This document shows, piece after piece, positions 35,982-43,754 of a stretch of 64,000 bases of DNA (positions are counted from its first letter, which is position 1; each line of letters starts with the position of its first letter). Location: positions 58,358-122,357 of the forward strand of contig SUWJ01000003.1 of the NCBI GenBank assembly GCA_015061545.1, written 5' to 3'. Source of the stretch: Lentisphaerota bacterium. GTDB taxonomy: Bacteria > Verrucomicrobiota > Lentisphaeria > Victivallales > Victivallaceae. The translations under genes were made by a program, and so were the position numbers. The notes beneath the pieces were generated by a model. It was not told the DNA's origin and did no database searches. It saw nothing but the letters and a program-made list of their open reading frames with translations.

Positions 35982-36455
35982 TTACGCATACGCAAAGGGC
36001 AGCCCGGTTGCGGCATCCGCTTTGCACAAATAAACCAGCTCAACCTCGCTGGGCTCGCCATCCTCGCCCGGCGTATAAGTCAACCCCGGCTGCAAATAGG
36101 CATTGGCAAATGTGATTGTTTTTTCTGTTGCTCCGGTAATCGGTACCAGTGTAAGCGCCACCTTTTTGCTGGGGTCATAGATATTATCACCCTTTTTAAT
36201 CCCGCTTTGCAAGGTCATGGCGGTATCAACATCACGGGTTTTTACCGTTACCTTTAAGTCATTTTTAATTAAATAACTTGCCTGCACATCCCCTTGGGTT
36301 TCGTACAGCGTAACATCTTTGGTTTCTGTTTCCGGTGCCACCTGCGGCGGCCCACTCAGCGGCCCCAAATCGGTACTGCCAGCGCTGCACAAATACGGAT
36401 GTTTTTTCAGCTTGCCAATAAGCTCCTCAATTTTTTCCTGCGTTAATTCTGCCAT
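35982..36455 (-). CDS. Major tail tube protein
   Basis: 157 residues. Order, size and content fit a siphovirus tube protein: TKDVTLYETQGDVQASYLIKNDLKVTVKTRDVD, then GIKKGDNIYDPSKKVALTLVPITGATEKTITFANAYLQPG (beta strands of the tube fold). It is followed at once by a terminator and the chaperone pair. Divergent from well-known families, so the call rests mainly on position. Confidence 0.72.
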   Translation of the reverse strand: MAELTQEKIEELIGKLKKHPYLCSAGSTDLGPLSGPPQVAPETETKDVTLYETQGDVQASYLIKNDLKVTVKTRDVDTAMTLQSGIKKGDNIYDPSKKVALTLVPITGATEKTITFANAYLQPGLTYTPGEDGEPSEVELVYLCKADAATGLPFAYA

Positions 36456-36517
36456 TGTGCCAATCTCCTGTTTTATTTATGGTTCCAAAATGCTATCCGG
36501 CAACTATGCCGCCGTTG

Positions 36518-36922
36518 TCAATACGTGTTAATTACTGCCACGCGCAAATTAACACTGGCGTAATGTTTTACCTGCCCCTTTTCCAATGCTGTATATGGCG
36601 CACTGGTGCCATCAATCGGCAGCATGCACACAATAGTTGTTTCGTGGATTTTTTTACCGTACAGCGGCACACTGGCCAGCACTTTGGTAATCAATACCCA
36701 TGCATCATCTCTGTTCGCAAATTTTCCCATCACCTGCAAATCAAAGGTAAGGTGGTCTATTTTTGTGGTGTTTATTCTGCTGGCAATCCTTACTGCTGCC
36801 GCATTGTTTGCCGTTTCGGGGATCGCCCCACGGTATATGTTTTTATCCACTGTCAACCCCAGCAACTCTGCAAAATACTCCGTTAAATTTCGCTCCACCA
36901 GCTTTGTTACTTCTACATTCAT
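36518..36922 (-). CDS. Tail terminator/completion-type protein
   Basis: 134 residues, mixed alpha/beta: MNVEVTKLVERNLTEYFAELLG, IDHLTFDLQVMGKFANRDDAWVLITKVLASVPL, VKHYASVNLRVAVINTY. It overlaps the HK97-gp10-like gene by 4 bp. Position just upstream of the tube gene is where tail terminators lie in siphoviruses. Family not proven. Confidence 0.6.
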   Translation of the reverse strand: MNVEVTKLVERNLTEYFAELLGLTVDKNIYRGAIPETANNAAAVRIASRINTTKIDHLTFDLQVMGKFANRDDAWVLITKVLASVPLYGKKIHETTIVCMLPIDGTSAPYTALEKGQVKHYASVNLRVAVINTY

Positions 36923-37335
36923 TTTTTCACCTTGCTGCCAATTATATCCACAATTTTTTTGCTGTTTTCCTCTATGGCACGGGTCAGGTATCGGCGGCCC
37001 ACCACAACCCCCTCTTTGCTCTGTTTATCCAAGCTGGCTGCGCCAAGCTCATAATCGTTTTCGTGCATTGGTATGGCATACGCAGCAGCCGGGCTGTTCA
37101 CCGGCACAAAAACAACGGCGGCCCAGCTTTTTTTGTAGGCCATCACTTGCCCACTTATACTGTTTGCCAAATGCCCCTCGTGCTTTGGTGCGCGTTTCCG
37201 CGCATGCAGTATTAAAAACTGCGTAACATCCTGCATTGCCGCCTTTGCCAAATTGGCATCACGCGCCAACAACTTGCGTATGCCAGCCTCCAAATTACGC
37301 GTATTAACTCTAAATGTTTGCCCTTTGGCTGCCAT
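36919..37335 (-). CDS. HK97 gp10-like head-tail protein
   Basis: 138 residues. Begins VNTRNLEAGIRKLLARDANLAKAAMQDVTQFLILHARKRAPKHEGHLANSISGQV, the pattern of the gp10-like family (long helix, then RAPxxxGxLxxSI). It acts at the head-tail joint or neck. Tightly packed with the neighbouring connector genes. Confidence 0.8.
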   Translation of the reverse strand: MAAKGQTFRVNTRNLEAGIRKLLARDANLAKAAMQDVTQFLILHARKRAPKHEGHLANSISGQVMAYKKSWAAVVFVPVNSPAAAYAIPMHENDYELGAASLDKQSKEGVVVGRRYLTRAIEENSKKIVDIIGSKVKK

Positions 37336-37661
37336 TATTCACCCCCGGCAACCGCAATGCGGTACCCCAACAAAGTGCCAGCCATATTGCGGTACGGTTT
37401 TACGCTGGCAACGCTGTATGTTGTGCCATCTGCTGTGCGTATATAACCCGGCACAACCGGTGTTTTGGGCAGCGGTGCCACCAAAAACACTTTGCCATAT
37501 ATCACCTGCCCAAACTCATTGTACCCCTGCTTAACACTTTCCAGCACAAACGCCTTTACGCCGGTGATAACATCAAGATCATATTGCCCATCAGTAATTG
37601 CGCCACTTGGCTGCAATAGTGCCACATCGTTTTTTGCTATCTTCTCAATAATACCAGCCAT
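37335..37661 (-). CDS. Head-closure-like connector protein
   Basis: 108 residues, predicted beta-rich (AITDGQYDLDVITGVKAFVLESVKQGYNEFGQVIYGKVFLV, TADGTTYSVASVKPYR). Size and position between the Cys-containing small gene and gp10-like gene match head-closure (stopper) proteins. The adjoining stop and start share one base. Confidence 0.6.
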   Translation of the reverse strand: MAGIIEKIAKNDVALLQPSGAITDGQYDLDVITGVKAFVLESVKQGYNEFGQVIYGKVFLVAPLPKTPVVPGYIRTADGTTYSVASVKPYRNMAGTLLGYRIAVAGGE

Positions 37662-37665
37662 TTTA

Positions 37666-37935
37666 TCACTCTCCGGCCTCTTTAATGATCTGCTCTATTG
37701 CCTGCGGCGGCAATCCGCGTGCTTTAAGATAGCTCCGCAGCACCGGCTCTGTTCGTTTCTCGTATGTAATACACTGCCCATTGGCTCCAATCTCTATGCC
37801 CTTAAAATCACAAATGCCTGCTGTGTTAAAGCGGCAGCCTTCGGCCCAGCAATGCTTTAAGCCTCCTGTATAATCGGCGGCTGTATTTATTGCCTCCGCA
37901 TCCATCAGCTCTTGTGTGGTATCTGTTGTTGCCAT
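37666..37935 (-). CDS. Small Cys-containing phage protein, unknown
   Basis: 89 residues. Middle segment HCWAEGCRFNTAGICDFKGIEIGANGQCITYEKR has four Cys that could bind a metal, followed by a helical tail (LRSYLKARGLPPQAIEQIIKEA). It is the first gene of the connector-tail group, immediately left of the rightward tRNA unit, so the tail group needs a promoter in or before this region. Confidence 0.55.
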   Translation of the reverse strand: MATTDTTQELMDAEAINTAADYTGGLKHCWAEGCRFNTAGICDFKGIEIGANGQCITYEKRTEPVLRSYLKARGLPPQAIEQIIKEAGE

Positions 37936-38047
37936 AATATCCTCCTGTGCGGCTATTGCCCGGTTTTGTTGGTTGTTGATATTGCCGCAAGTGTCAACAA
38001 AACAATGGGACGGGTAAATAAAATGGGATAAAAAAATATAAGTTTGG

Positions 38048-38075
38048 TTGAAAATGTAAAAAAATGTGATATATT
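38048..38075 (+). promoter_or_regulatory. Promoter of the prophage tRNA-Leu unit
   Basis: TTGAAA (38048-38053), a 16-bp spacer and TATATT (38070-38075). It has the same spacing as the four leftward phage promoters but lacks their paired TTTACAAAAT half-sites. A start near 38082 would give a short leader before the tRNA at 38105. Confidence 0.65.
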
Positions 38076-38104
38076 ACGGGAGGTTGGAGAATAGGAGAAA
38101 AAAG

Positions 38105-38190
38105 GCCCGAGTGTTGGAATTGGCATACAAAGTTGACTTAAAATCAACTGCCCATGTGGATTGCGGGTTCAAATCCCGCCTCGGGCACCA
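38105..38190 (+). tRNA. Prophage tRNA-Leu(UAA), complete with encoded CCA
   Basis: 86 nt, class II. Acceptor GCCCGAG/CTCGGGC, D stem TTG/CAA, anticodon stem GTTGA/TCAAC around CTTAAAA (anticodon TAA), a 14-nt variable region, T stem GCGGG/CCCGC with loop TTCAAAT, then ACCA. It reads UUA codons, the same specificity as the host gene split by this prophage, but its stems differ from the host gene, so it is not a recent copy. It lies in a rightward unit with its own promoter, against the surrounding late genes. Confidence 0.93.
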
Positions 38191-38219
38191 TTTTACCACA
38201 ACATAACCAAGGTGCAAAT

Positions 38220-38747
38220 ATGACGGCTCTTAAAAAATGCAAAGCGTGCGGCGGTATGATCGCAAAAAGCGCAACAATTTGCCCACAATGCGGCAATAAA
38301 ATAAAACGCACCAGCGGTTGCGCGCTGTTTGTGCTGATCGTGTTTATATTGGTCATATTGGGCATTGCTGCCAGCAGGGCAGCAGGCAGCGGCAGCAATA
38401 ATACCGCAGCGCCCGGCAGCGGCCCGGATGTTGCGCAGGAGCAGGATAATAAACACCCCGGCAATCCTGTTATAACCAGCGCGGTGGCATACCTTAAAAA
38501 CGTTGCAGATATTTGCCGGGTGGATGTTGTGGGCTGTGATGTATTTATCAGTTTCAAAAATAACACCCTCCCAAACGATTATACCATAATTGCCAACGCC
38601 GCTGCATCCAACGGCAGCCGGGCACTGGTCGCAGCCAATCAAACGCCCAGCCGGTGCACGGTTTGGGTGGTGCCGGTGGATAACCAGCGCGGTGATGTTA
38701 CGGGGGCATATTTTACCGTAACTGCCCGCAAAGGCAAAGTACAGTAA
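38220..38747 (+). CDS. Zinc-ribbon membrane protein, lysogenic cargo (moron)
   Basis: 175 residues from the ATG at 38220 (AAGGTG upstream). N-terminal zinc ribbon CKACGGMIAKSATICPQCG, then one membrane helix (GCALFVLIVFILVILGIAA), a Gly/Ser/Asn linker, and a ~100-residue outer domain with Cys residues (NVADICRVDVVGCDVFISF). It is co-directional with the tRNA 29 bp upstream and opposite to the structural genes, as expected for a gene expressed in the lysogen. The ligand or role is unknown. Confidence 0.75.
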   Translation: MTALKKCKACGGMIAKSATICPQCGNKIKRTSGCALFVLIVFILVILGIAASRAAGSGSNNTAAPGSGPDVAQEQDNKHPGNPVITSAVAYLKNVADICRVDVVGCDVFISFKNNTLPNDYTIIANAAASNGSRALVAANQTPSRCTVWVVPVDNQRGDVTGAYFTVTARKGKVQ

Positions 38748-38790
38748 TCTCACACGCTGCAACAAATATAGTATCTTATCTTACAAGCAC

Positions 38791-38953
38791 TTGCAATATA
38801 TTGCAACAAACAATCAACAAACAAACAACACGCGGTGCAGCAAAGGTAATGCGCTGATAGTAAGTTTGTTGCGTATTGCAGCCACAAACGGGTGCTGCCA
38901 AAATCAACAACAGTATAAGATATAAGATATATTTAAGATTACATACGTAATCT
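38791..38953. other. AT-rich non-coding region with palindromes, replication-origin candidate
   Basis: The 282 bp between the zinc-ribbon gene and the putative immunity gene contain a perfect 16-bp palindrome TTGCAATATATTGCAA (38791-38806), and a 26-bp stretch (38805-38830) whose reverse complement occurs exactly at 58198-58223 in the replication initiator gene. An AT-rich TATAAGATATAAGATATA tract and a 7-bp hairpin AGATTAC-ATAC-GTAATCT (38936-38953) follow. No gene is seen. Origin or regulatory function is inferred. Confidence 0.4.
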
Positions 38954-39029
38954 ATATTGCGCAAGTGTAATATGTTTTATGCAAAACAACAAAAATCCGC
39001 CAAACATATTACACGCGGCGGCAATGGGG

Positions 39030-39260
39030 TTATTTTTTTACGCGGGGGGCTTTACTAATGCGTATGTAGTCGGCGGGAAAATTAAAGGGGATAACAGCGC
39101 CGGTGGTTTTGTGGATTATAACGGGGAAAAAACCGTTTATTTCATCGGTGCCGCCATAATCAAACGCCCAGCTTTCTCCAAGATCATACGCCTGCGGGCT
39201 TAATGTTACACCGTTGCTGTTTTTGCTTGCAATCTCAAAAGCCTTTTTCAAAGTAATCAT
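39030..39260 (-). CDS. Putative immunity protein for the adjacent MuF-toxin
   Basis: 76 residues from the ATG at 39260. Sequence SWAFDYGGTDEINGFFPVIIHKTTGAVIPFNFPADYI resembles small immunity-type proteins in which an aromatic strand is followed by a 'V-x-K-x-TG' turn. It begins 4 bp inside the toxin gene's end, the usual arrangement of toxin then immunity. The role is inferred from position and size. Confidence 0.6.
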   Translation of the reverse strand: MITLKKAFEIASKNSNGVTLSPQAYDLGESWAFDYGGTDEINGFFPVIIHKTTGAVIPFNFPADYIRISKAPRVKK

Positions 39261-40834
39261 TTTTTCACCTCGCACACTTCTTTTAATTTATCAGTAAATT
39301 TCAAATTGTCAACCCGCATGCACGTACAACGCTTGCCGCTGGCCCAATCCCAATGGCTGCTGGCATCTGCCTGCTTGTTATCTCCGTGTATTTGCGGGTC
39401 AACATACGCAACCTTGCCGCCTCTGTTTTCTGCAATAAAAACATGTCCGTTTAATGGGTTGCCTTTTACGCCAATGCGCACAATAAAACGCGCTCCATCA
39501 GGTGCCGCTAAAACATTTCTTTCAACATTAGCCCGTGCCCCATTACTCCGTGCTGCATCACATTTTATGATATGTGCATTTTTATATGCAGTTGCATATT
39601 TTTGCCCATTTGGCCATGTATCGCCTTTGTACGTTGGCAACGCGGTAACATCAAGGCCGCGCCGCCGCGCCTCGTAGGTGGTAACGCAACGCTGGCAGTT
39701 GTAAGAGTAAGCAATTTTATTTGGGTCATAATGCGGGTTTGTGTCGGCAAGATCTTGGGTAACGGTATGCTTCCCTTTTATCGGGGTGCAGCCCACCAAA
39801 TCACATTCGCGCTGCAATCTTGCCTGCCGTGCCCGCTTTAACTGCTCCTGCCGCAGCTCTTTGTGGCTTTGCGGCTGGCTTTGCTTTTCTTTTTGTGCCG
39901 CTGCCGGTTCCGGCTTTGGTTTTGGTGCGGGCTGCTGCTTTTCCTCTTTGTGCTGCGCGCGGTGTTTGTGGTTTTCTCCTGCGCCGCCAGCTTTCGGGGT
40001 GCCATCGGGGTTAAACTCTGTTTCGCGTATAAAATCGGGTACGGCGGTGTAGCTGTGGGTACAGTTGGGGTGGAAAACGCCGGAGGATATTAGATCATCT
40101 TTTGTGGGCAGGCCGGGGGTGGCACCCGTAAGGCTAAATAAACACCCCTCGTATTGCGCGCAGGCCTCGCAGCTGTTGCCGCTAAAATCCAGCATCACCA
40201 CATCATACCCATTTTGCGCGCAAGTATCATCATACGCGGTGCGCCCCGCATTTATCAGCTCTGTACGCGCAAGCATCTTAAAATACGTTTCATCTTTCCA
40301 AACCGCCCCATTTGCTGCTGTAAACTTAAACCCCGGTATCTCCGTGGCCTTTGCCAACAGCTCTTTGGTAACCTGTTTACGGCTTGCCCCGGTTAAACTG
40401 GCCGTGCGCAAAACATCTGCGCTGATCGTGCGCAGCTGCTTTATGTGGTCAAAACTCATGCGCTGCGTGCGCATCGCTATTTGCTCAAAACTATTGTTCA
40501 AAAAATAGTTAATGCGCTCCGTATCGGGCTTGCCTAATATCGCATTACGCTTGCCAGCTTTACGCATATCGGCTGCGGCCATATCGTAAAACTCACGCAT
40601 TGTTTTGGGTAAACCGGCTCTAAACTCCCCGCCAATATCCACCCCCATTTGTGCATAAAGTGCTTTAATGGTCTTTTCTAAATCCACCAAATAATGCCCA
40701 CTCCACGCACTGCCGGGGTGCTTGCGGTAATGCGCCAGCACTTTGGCATATATCTGCTCTCTTGCTTTTTCGCAGATTTGTGCCACCTTTGCCTCTGTGC
40801 TCATCACGGTTTTAACCGGTCTTTTGCTCGCCAT
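39257..40834 (-). CDS. MuF-type minor head protein with C-terminal papain-fold (deamidase-like) toxin domain
   Basis: 525 residues. The N-terminal ~280 residues are a MuF/SPP1-gp7-like minor capsid domain, ending with the family motif LDFSGNSCEACAQYEGCLF...SGVFHPNCTHSYTAV. A Pro/Lys/Glu/Gln-rich linker (about 290-340) leads to a toxin domain from about 364: YNCQRCVTTYEARRRGLDVTALP (candidate catalytic Cys380), NGHVFIAE (His464) and KVAYVDPQIHG (Asp479), the Cys-His-Asp order of papain-fold/Tox-PL glutamine-deamidase-type toxins. MuF toxins ride in virions or act from lysogens. The immunity gene follows. Its ATG overlaps the upstream stop (TGATAATG). Confidence 0.87.
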   Translation of the reverse strand: MASKRPVKTVMSTEAKVAQICEKAREQIYAKVLAHYRKHPGSAWSGHYLVDLEKTIKALYAQMGVDIGGEFRAGLPKTMREFYDMAAADMRKAGKRNAILGKPDTERINYFLNNSFEQIAMRTQRMSFDHIKQLRTISADVLRTASLTGASRKQVTKELLAKATEIPGFKFTAANGAVWKDETYFKMLARTELINAGRTAYDDTCAQNGYDVVMLDFSGNSCEACAQYEGCLFSLTGATPGLPTKDDLISSGVFHPNCTHSYTAVPDFIRETEFNPDGTPKAGGAGENHKHRAQHKEEKQQPAPKPKPEPAAAQKEKQSQPQSHKELRQEQLKRARQARLQRECDLVGCTPIKGKHTVTQDLADTNPHYDPNKIAYSYNCQRCVTTYEARRRGLDVTALPTYKGDTWPNGQKYATAYKNAHIIKCDAARSNGARANVERNVLAAPDGARFIVRIGVKGNPLNGHVFIAENRGGKVAYVDPQIHGDNKQADASSHWDWASGKRCTCMRVDNLKFTDKLKEVCEVKK

Positions 40835-40836
40835 TA

Positions 40837-41238
40837 TCAACCCCGATTAAAGCGCATTTTTTTGCCGCGCAACGCCTGCTTTGCCTGCGTGATAAACGCC
40901 ATTGCGCGCGGTGCAAAACCAACATTGCCCGCATCGCCAATCAACGTGTATCCAACGCTAAGCCCCTCCACGCCCTCGCTGGTAACCACTTTGCCCTCAG
41001 TTTGGGCATCGTAGTTGTGCAGCAGATACACGGCCTGCTCTGCAATGGCGCAGATAACCGGCCCCGTGGCATCTGTTATTTTATCCGCAGTTAATCCCGG
41101 CAGCTTGGCCAACACATCCCCTGTGGCCATATTAACAGCTGCCGCTGTCCGTGCGCTTTCCTGGCTTGCCCAAAATGCAGCATCAAGGTGCGCAGCCATT
41201 ACTGCGTTTACCGCCTCTGCAATCTCCGCGCCGGTCAT
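40837..41238 (-). CDS. Head-tail connector-like protein, unknown family
   Basis: 133 residues, helical N-terminal half (AEIAEAVNAVMAAHLDAAFWASQESARTAAAVNMATGDVLAKL) and a mixed C-terminus (GVEGLSVGYTLIGDAGNVG). ATG 41238 overlaps the upstream stop codon. Location between capsid and MuF genes fits a head-completion or DNA-packaging connector. No family recognised. Confidence 0.6.
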   Translation of the reverse strand: MTGAEIAEAVNAVMAAHLDAAFWASQESARTAAAVNMATGDVLAKLPGLTADKITDATGPVICAIAEQAVYLLHNYDAQTEGKVVTSEGVEGLSVGYTLIGDAGNVGFAPRAMAFITQAKQALRGKKMRFNRG

Positions 41239-41672
41239 CACTCACCACCCTTTGCCGCATATTTTTTCAGCGCGTTGTACTCCTCCCAACTCCGGCACTG
41301 ATAATGGCCCATAAAATAGCTATCCTGCAACTCCTCGCACCAGCCCGCAGTATTAAACCACAATGCAGGCGGTTGCCCCTGCTGTTTTACATCATCGTTT
41401 TTCTGCGTTTCTTCGCCCCCCTCCCGTGCGTTATCATCCTGCTGCACATCTTGGGTGCCGCCGTTATCCTCCGGGCTGTAATCGCCGTTTCCGGAGCTTT
41501 CTGCTGCTCCATCCTGTTGGCCTTTGCGCTCCTCATCATCCGGTACCCCATCGGGCACCTCGCCCAAATGTATAGCGTACTGTGCCGCCAACTCTTTGGC
41601 TGTTACCCGCCTGTAATCCGGCAATTTAATACCCACGGCCTGCAAACTTTGATAAAGTTCCTGTTTGGTCAT
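41238..41672 (-). CDS. Hypothetical head-region protein with acidic linker
   Basis: 144 residues from the ATG at 41672 (AAGGAG 10 bp upstream). A small helical N-terminal domain (TKQELYQSLQAVGIKLPDYRRVTAKELAAQY, SAP/Rho-N-like in pattern) is followed by a very acidic Gln/Asp/Glu-rich linker (about 40-105) and an aromatic C-terminus (WCEELQDSYFMGHYQCRSWEEYNAL). Function unknown. Confidence 0.6.
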   Translation of the reverse strand: MTKQELYQSLQAVGIKLPDYRRVTAKELAAQYAIHLGEVPDGVPDDEERKGQQDGAAESSGNGDYSPEDNGGTQDVQQDDNAREGGEETQKNDDVKQQGQPPALWFNTAGWCEELQDSYFMGHYQCRSWEEYNALKKYAAKGGE

Positions 41673-41701
41673 TTTGTACACGCTCCTTGTGGTTATGATA
41701 A

Positions 41702-41745
41702 AAAAACGGGGCGGGGCATTACGCCGCCGCCCCCGTGTGGCGCAT
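41702..41745 (-). terminator. Terminator after the major capsid gene
   Basis: Minus strand ACGGGGGCGG pairs with CCCCGCCCCGT, followed by seven T. It lies immediately beyond the capsid stop codon. Confidence 0.75.
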
Positions 41746-41758
41746 CGCGCTCAACGCA

Positions 41759-42976
41759 TCAGTTTGCGCTGGCGGTCTTGTAAACGCGCTCGGTCGGGCC
41801 ACCGGTAATGCCGGTAAGCAGGATATGCTCACTGCCCACACCCTCAATGGCAAAACCAACACTGCCCTGCAAAGATTTGCGGGTTTCGCGGCTGCTGGCA
41901 GCCGGTTCATCCATCATCCGCAGGCCATCATCAGTAAGCCAGCCCTTTTTGCAAAGCCCCTGATTGACAACGGCAATGCCATCTCCCGGCATATCACGGT
42001 CAACGCGCACGGCCAAAATATTACCCTCATAATCCACGTGGGTAATGTACTGGCCGCCAGCGGTGTGATCTTCCTTGTTTGCCTGCAACGCAAGGCTGCT
42101 GTTGGCAATGTTAAAGGTGTTCACGTACCCCTTGCAGGTCGGGTTTACCCAAATGGTGTTGGGGTTGCCGCCAGCATCAAAACACTGTTTGATTGCTGCC
42201 AGCAATTTTGCCTCTGTAAGTGTGCCCGCCACATTATAAGTAAGCGGTGCGCGTGCGCCACCGTTGGTGTCGGTAAGCTGCTGGATAAGGCCAGCGCTCA
42301 TAAAGCGGCCGCCGTTAATGTTGGCAGCGGCTTTGTAACCGTTCACACTCATGGTTGCAAGCATTTCAGCAACACGCACCTCAGCCTCTTTAATCAGCTG
42401 GGCGGTTGCCTGTGCATCCGTAAGCCCCTTGCGTTTCAAAGTTCCGTGTTTCGTCCAATCAATGATCTCAAACACGGTCTGCACGTAGTTGGTGTATTTT
42501 GCGGTGGTTTCGTGCATCCCCTCCACATCTTTAAGGTCGGTATCTGCGCCAGCAAAACCAATAACCTTGTACGCAGCGCCAGCAGCATGCTGGGCGGCGG
42601 TGGTGCCAGCCCCACCACGGGCCAGCACGTCAATGGTATTGGCAGTGCGGTTTACACCGGATACAATAACAACCTCTGCGCCAACCAGCAGCACGTGCCC
42701 TTTGGTAAGGCCCTTGCACGCTGCGGCAGTCATAGATAACCCGGTGGCGCCGGTAGCTGCCCACGCGCTGCCAATAACGCCATCACGGCTGGTTTTGCTG
42801 CGGGTGTAGATTTCAAATTCCTTGGTGTCAAACGCCACTTCCGGCGCAACCATCGCCTCATAAAATTTGCCCGTCCACGGGCCCAAGTTGATAGCCTTAG
42901 CGGCCGCAGCAATAATGGGGTCTGCGCAGGTTACGCTATCGCTAAACTCGTTAAACTGGCCAAATTCAAACGCCAT
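41759..42976 (-). CDS. Major capsid protein
   Basis: 405 residues. Located after portal and scaffold and followed by a strong terminator. It reads like the SU10/DUF5309-type major capsid family: an N-arm, central strands with FDTKEFEIYTRSKTSRDG, a helix with LIKEAEVRVAEMLATMSVNG, a segment NPNTIWVNPTCKGYVNTFN, and a C-terminal CKKGWLTDDGLRMMDEPAASSRETRKSLQGSVGFAIEG. An Ig-like or insertion segment around 95-135 (GHVLLVGAEVVIVSGVNRTANTIDVLARGGAGT) may project from the shell. Family name is less sure than the role. Confidence 0.8.
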   Translation of the reverse strand: MAFEFGQFNEFSDSVTCADPIIAAAAKAINLGPWTGKFYEAMVAPEVAFDTKEFEIYTRSKTSRDGVIGSAWAATGATGLSMTAAACKGLTKGHVLLVGAEVVIVSGVNRTANTIDVLARGGAGTTAAQHAAGAAYKVIGFAGADTDLKDVEGMHETTAKYTNYVQTVFEIIDWTKHGTLKRKGLTDAQATAQLIKEAEVRVAEMLATMSVNGYKAAANINGGRFMSAGLIQQLTDTNGGARAPLTYNVAGTLTEAKLLAAIKQCFDAGGNPNTIWVNPTCKGYVNTFNIANSSLALQANKEDHTAGGQYITHVDYEGNILAVRVDRDMPGDGIAVVNQGLCKKGWLTDDGLRMMDEPAASSRETRKSLQGSVGFAIEGVGSEHILLTGITGGPTERVYKTASAN

Positions 42977-42982
42977 TTTTCC

Positions 42983-43693
42983 TTACTCCTGTTTTCCTGC
43001 GGCGCCATCTGCGCCCTCGGCTTTTACTTTTGCTTGCAGCTCAATCACCTCTGCCACCTCTCGGTTGGTCAGTTCGGTTTTTTTGCCAAGCTCCTCTAAG
43101 CGCTGTTTTGCGGTGCTTTGCGGTGCATTTTGCCCACCATTTGCCGCCGTTCCAGCGCCCGGTTTTGCGGTGCTCTTAAACATGCCCGGCGCATCCTTTT
43201 CCAGCCCTTTCATAAAGGCCGCCACGCCGTTTGCATCATCAGTTTTCACCCCTGCGGCGCGCAGCTTAAAGCCAAGGTATTCGGCATCGGTAAAATTGTG
43301 CTTGGTGGCCAGCTCGCGCACCCACCCCGTAAACTCCATTTCGGCCACTTTCTGCGTTGCCTCATCGCGTTCCTTGGTAAGCGCATCAACCTGTGCCCTT
43401 AATTTGCCAAGCTCCCGGTCAGCCTCTTTTTTGGCCTTATCTGCCTCGCTCATCCCGTTGGTTTCCATCTCCTCCACCTTGTCGGTAAGGTCGGCCACCT
43501 GCGTTTTAAGCTGCTCCACCTCTTTTTCGGCCTCTTTCCGTTTGGCAATCTCATCATTAAGCCGGGTTCGCGGTACGCTGCTGCTGCTTGCATCGTCTGC
43601 CACCGGCTCTTTGTAATCTGCCAAAAACTTTTTTTCGGCCTCTGTAATGGCTTCACCCTTGGCAACTTTGGCCAAAATCTCCTCAATCTTCAT
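42983..43693 (-). CDS. Capsid scaffolding protein
   Basis: 236 residues, highly charged and mainly coiled coil (about 45-125: KRKEAEKEVEQLKTQVADLTDKVEEMETN). Then a domain with FTGWVRELATKHNFTDAEYLGFKLRAAGVKTDD, as in GP20-like scaffolds, and a basic/acidic tail. It lies between portal and capsid genes, 6 bp upstream of the capsid start. It guides prohead assembly and is then removed. Confidence 0.85.
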   Translation of the reverse strand: MKIEEILAKVAKGEAITEAEKKFLADYKEPVADDASSSSVPRTRLNDEIAKRKEAEKEVEQLKTQVADLTDKVEEMETNGMSEADKAKKEADRELGKLRAQVDALTKERDEATQKVAEMEFTGWVRELATKHNFTDAEYLGFKLRAAGVKTDDANGVAAFMKGLEKDAPGMFKSTAKPGAGTAANGGQNAPQSTAKQRLEELGKKTELTNREVAEVIELQAKVKAEGADGAAGKQE

Positions 43694-43754
43694 GCTTTGC
43701 TCCGTTGTTATGTGATTGTTTACGGTGTTTTACATGGTTCGCCCATGCAATCAC

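Noticed and set aside
38105..38190. Prophage tRNA as the attP remnant
   Set aside because: It lies in the middle of the prophage and shares only GACTTAAAATC with the core; the true att repeats are at the ends.
38144..38566. 140-codon minus-strand frame over the tRNA and zinc-ribbon gene
   Set aside because: It crosses the tRNA in antisense and opposes a gene with zinc ribbon, membrane helix and good ribosome site.
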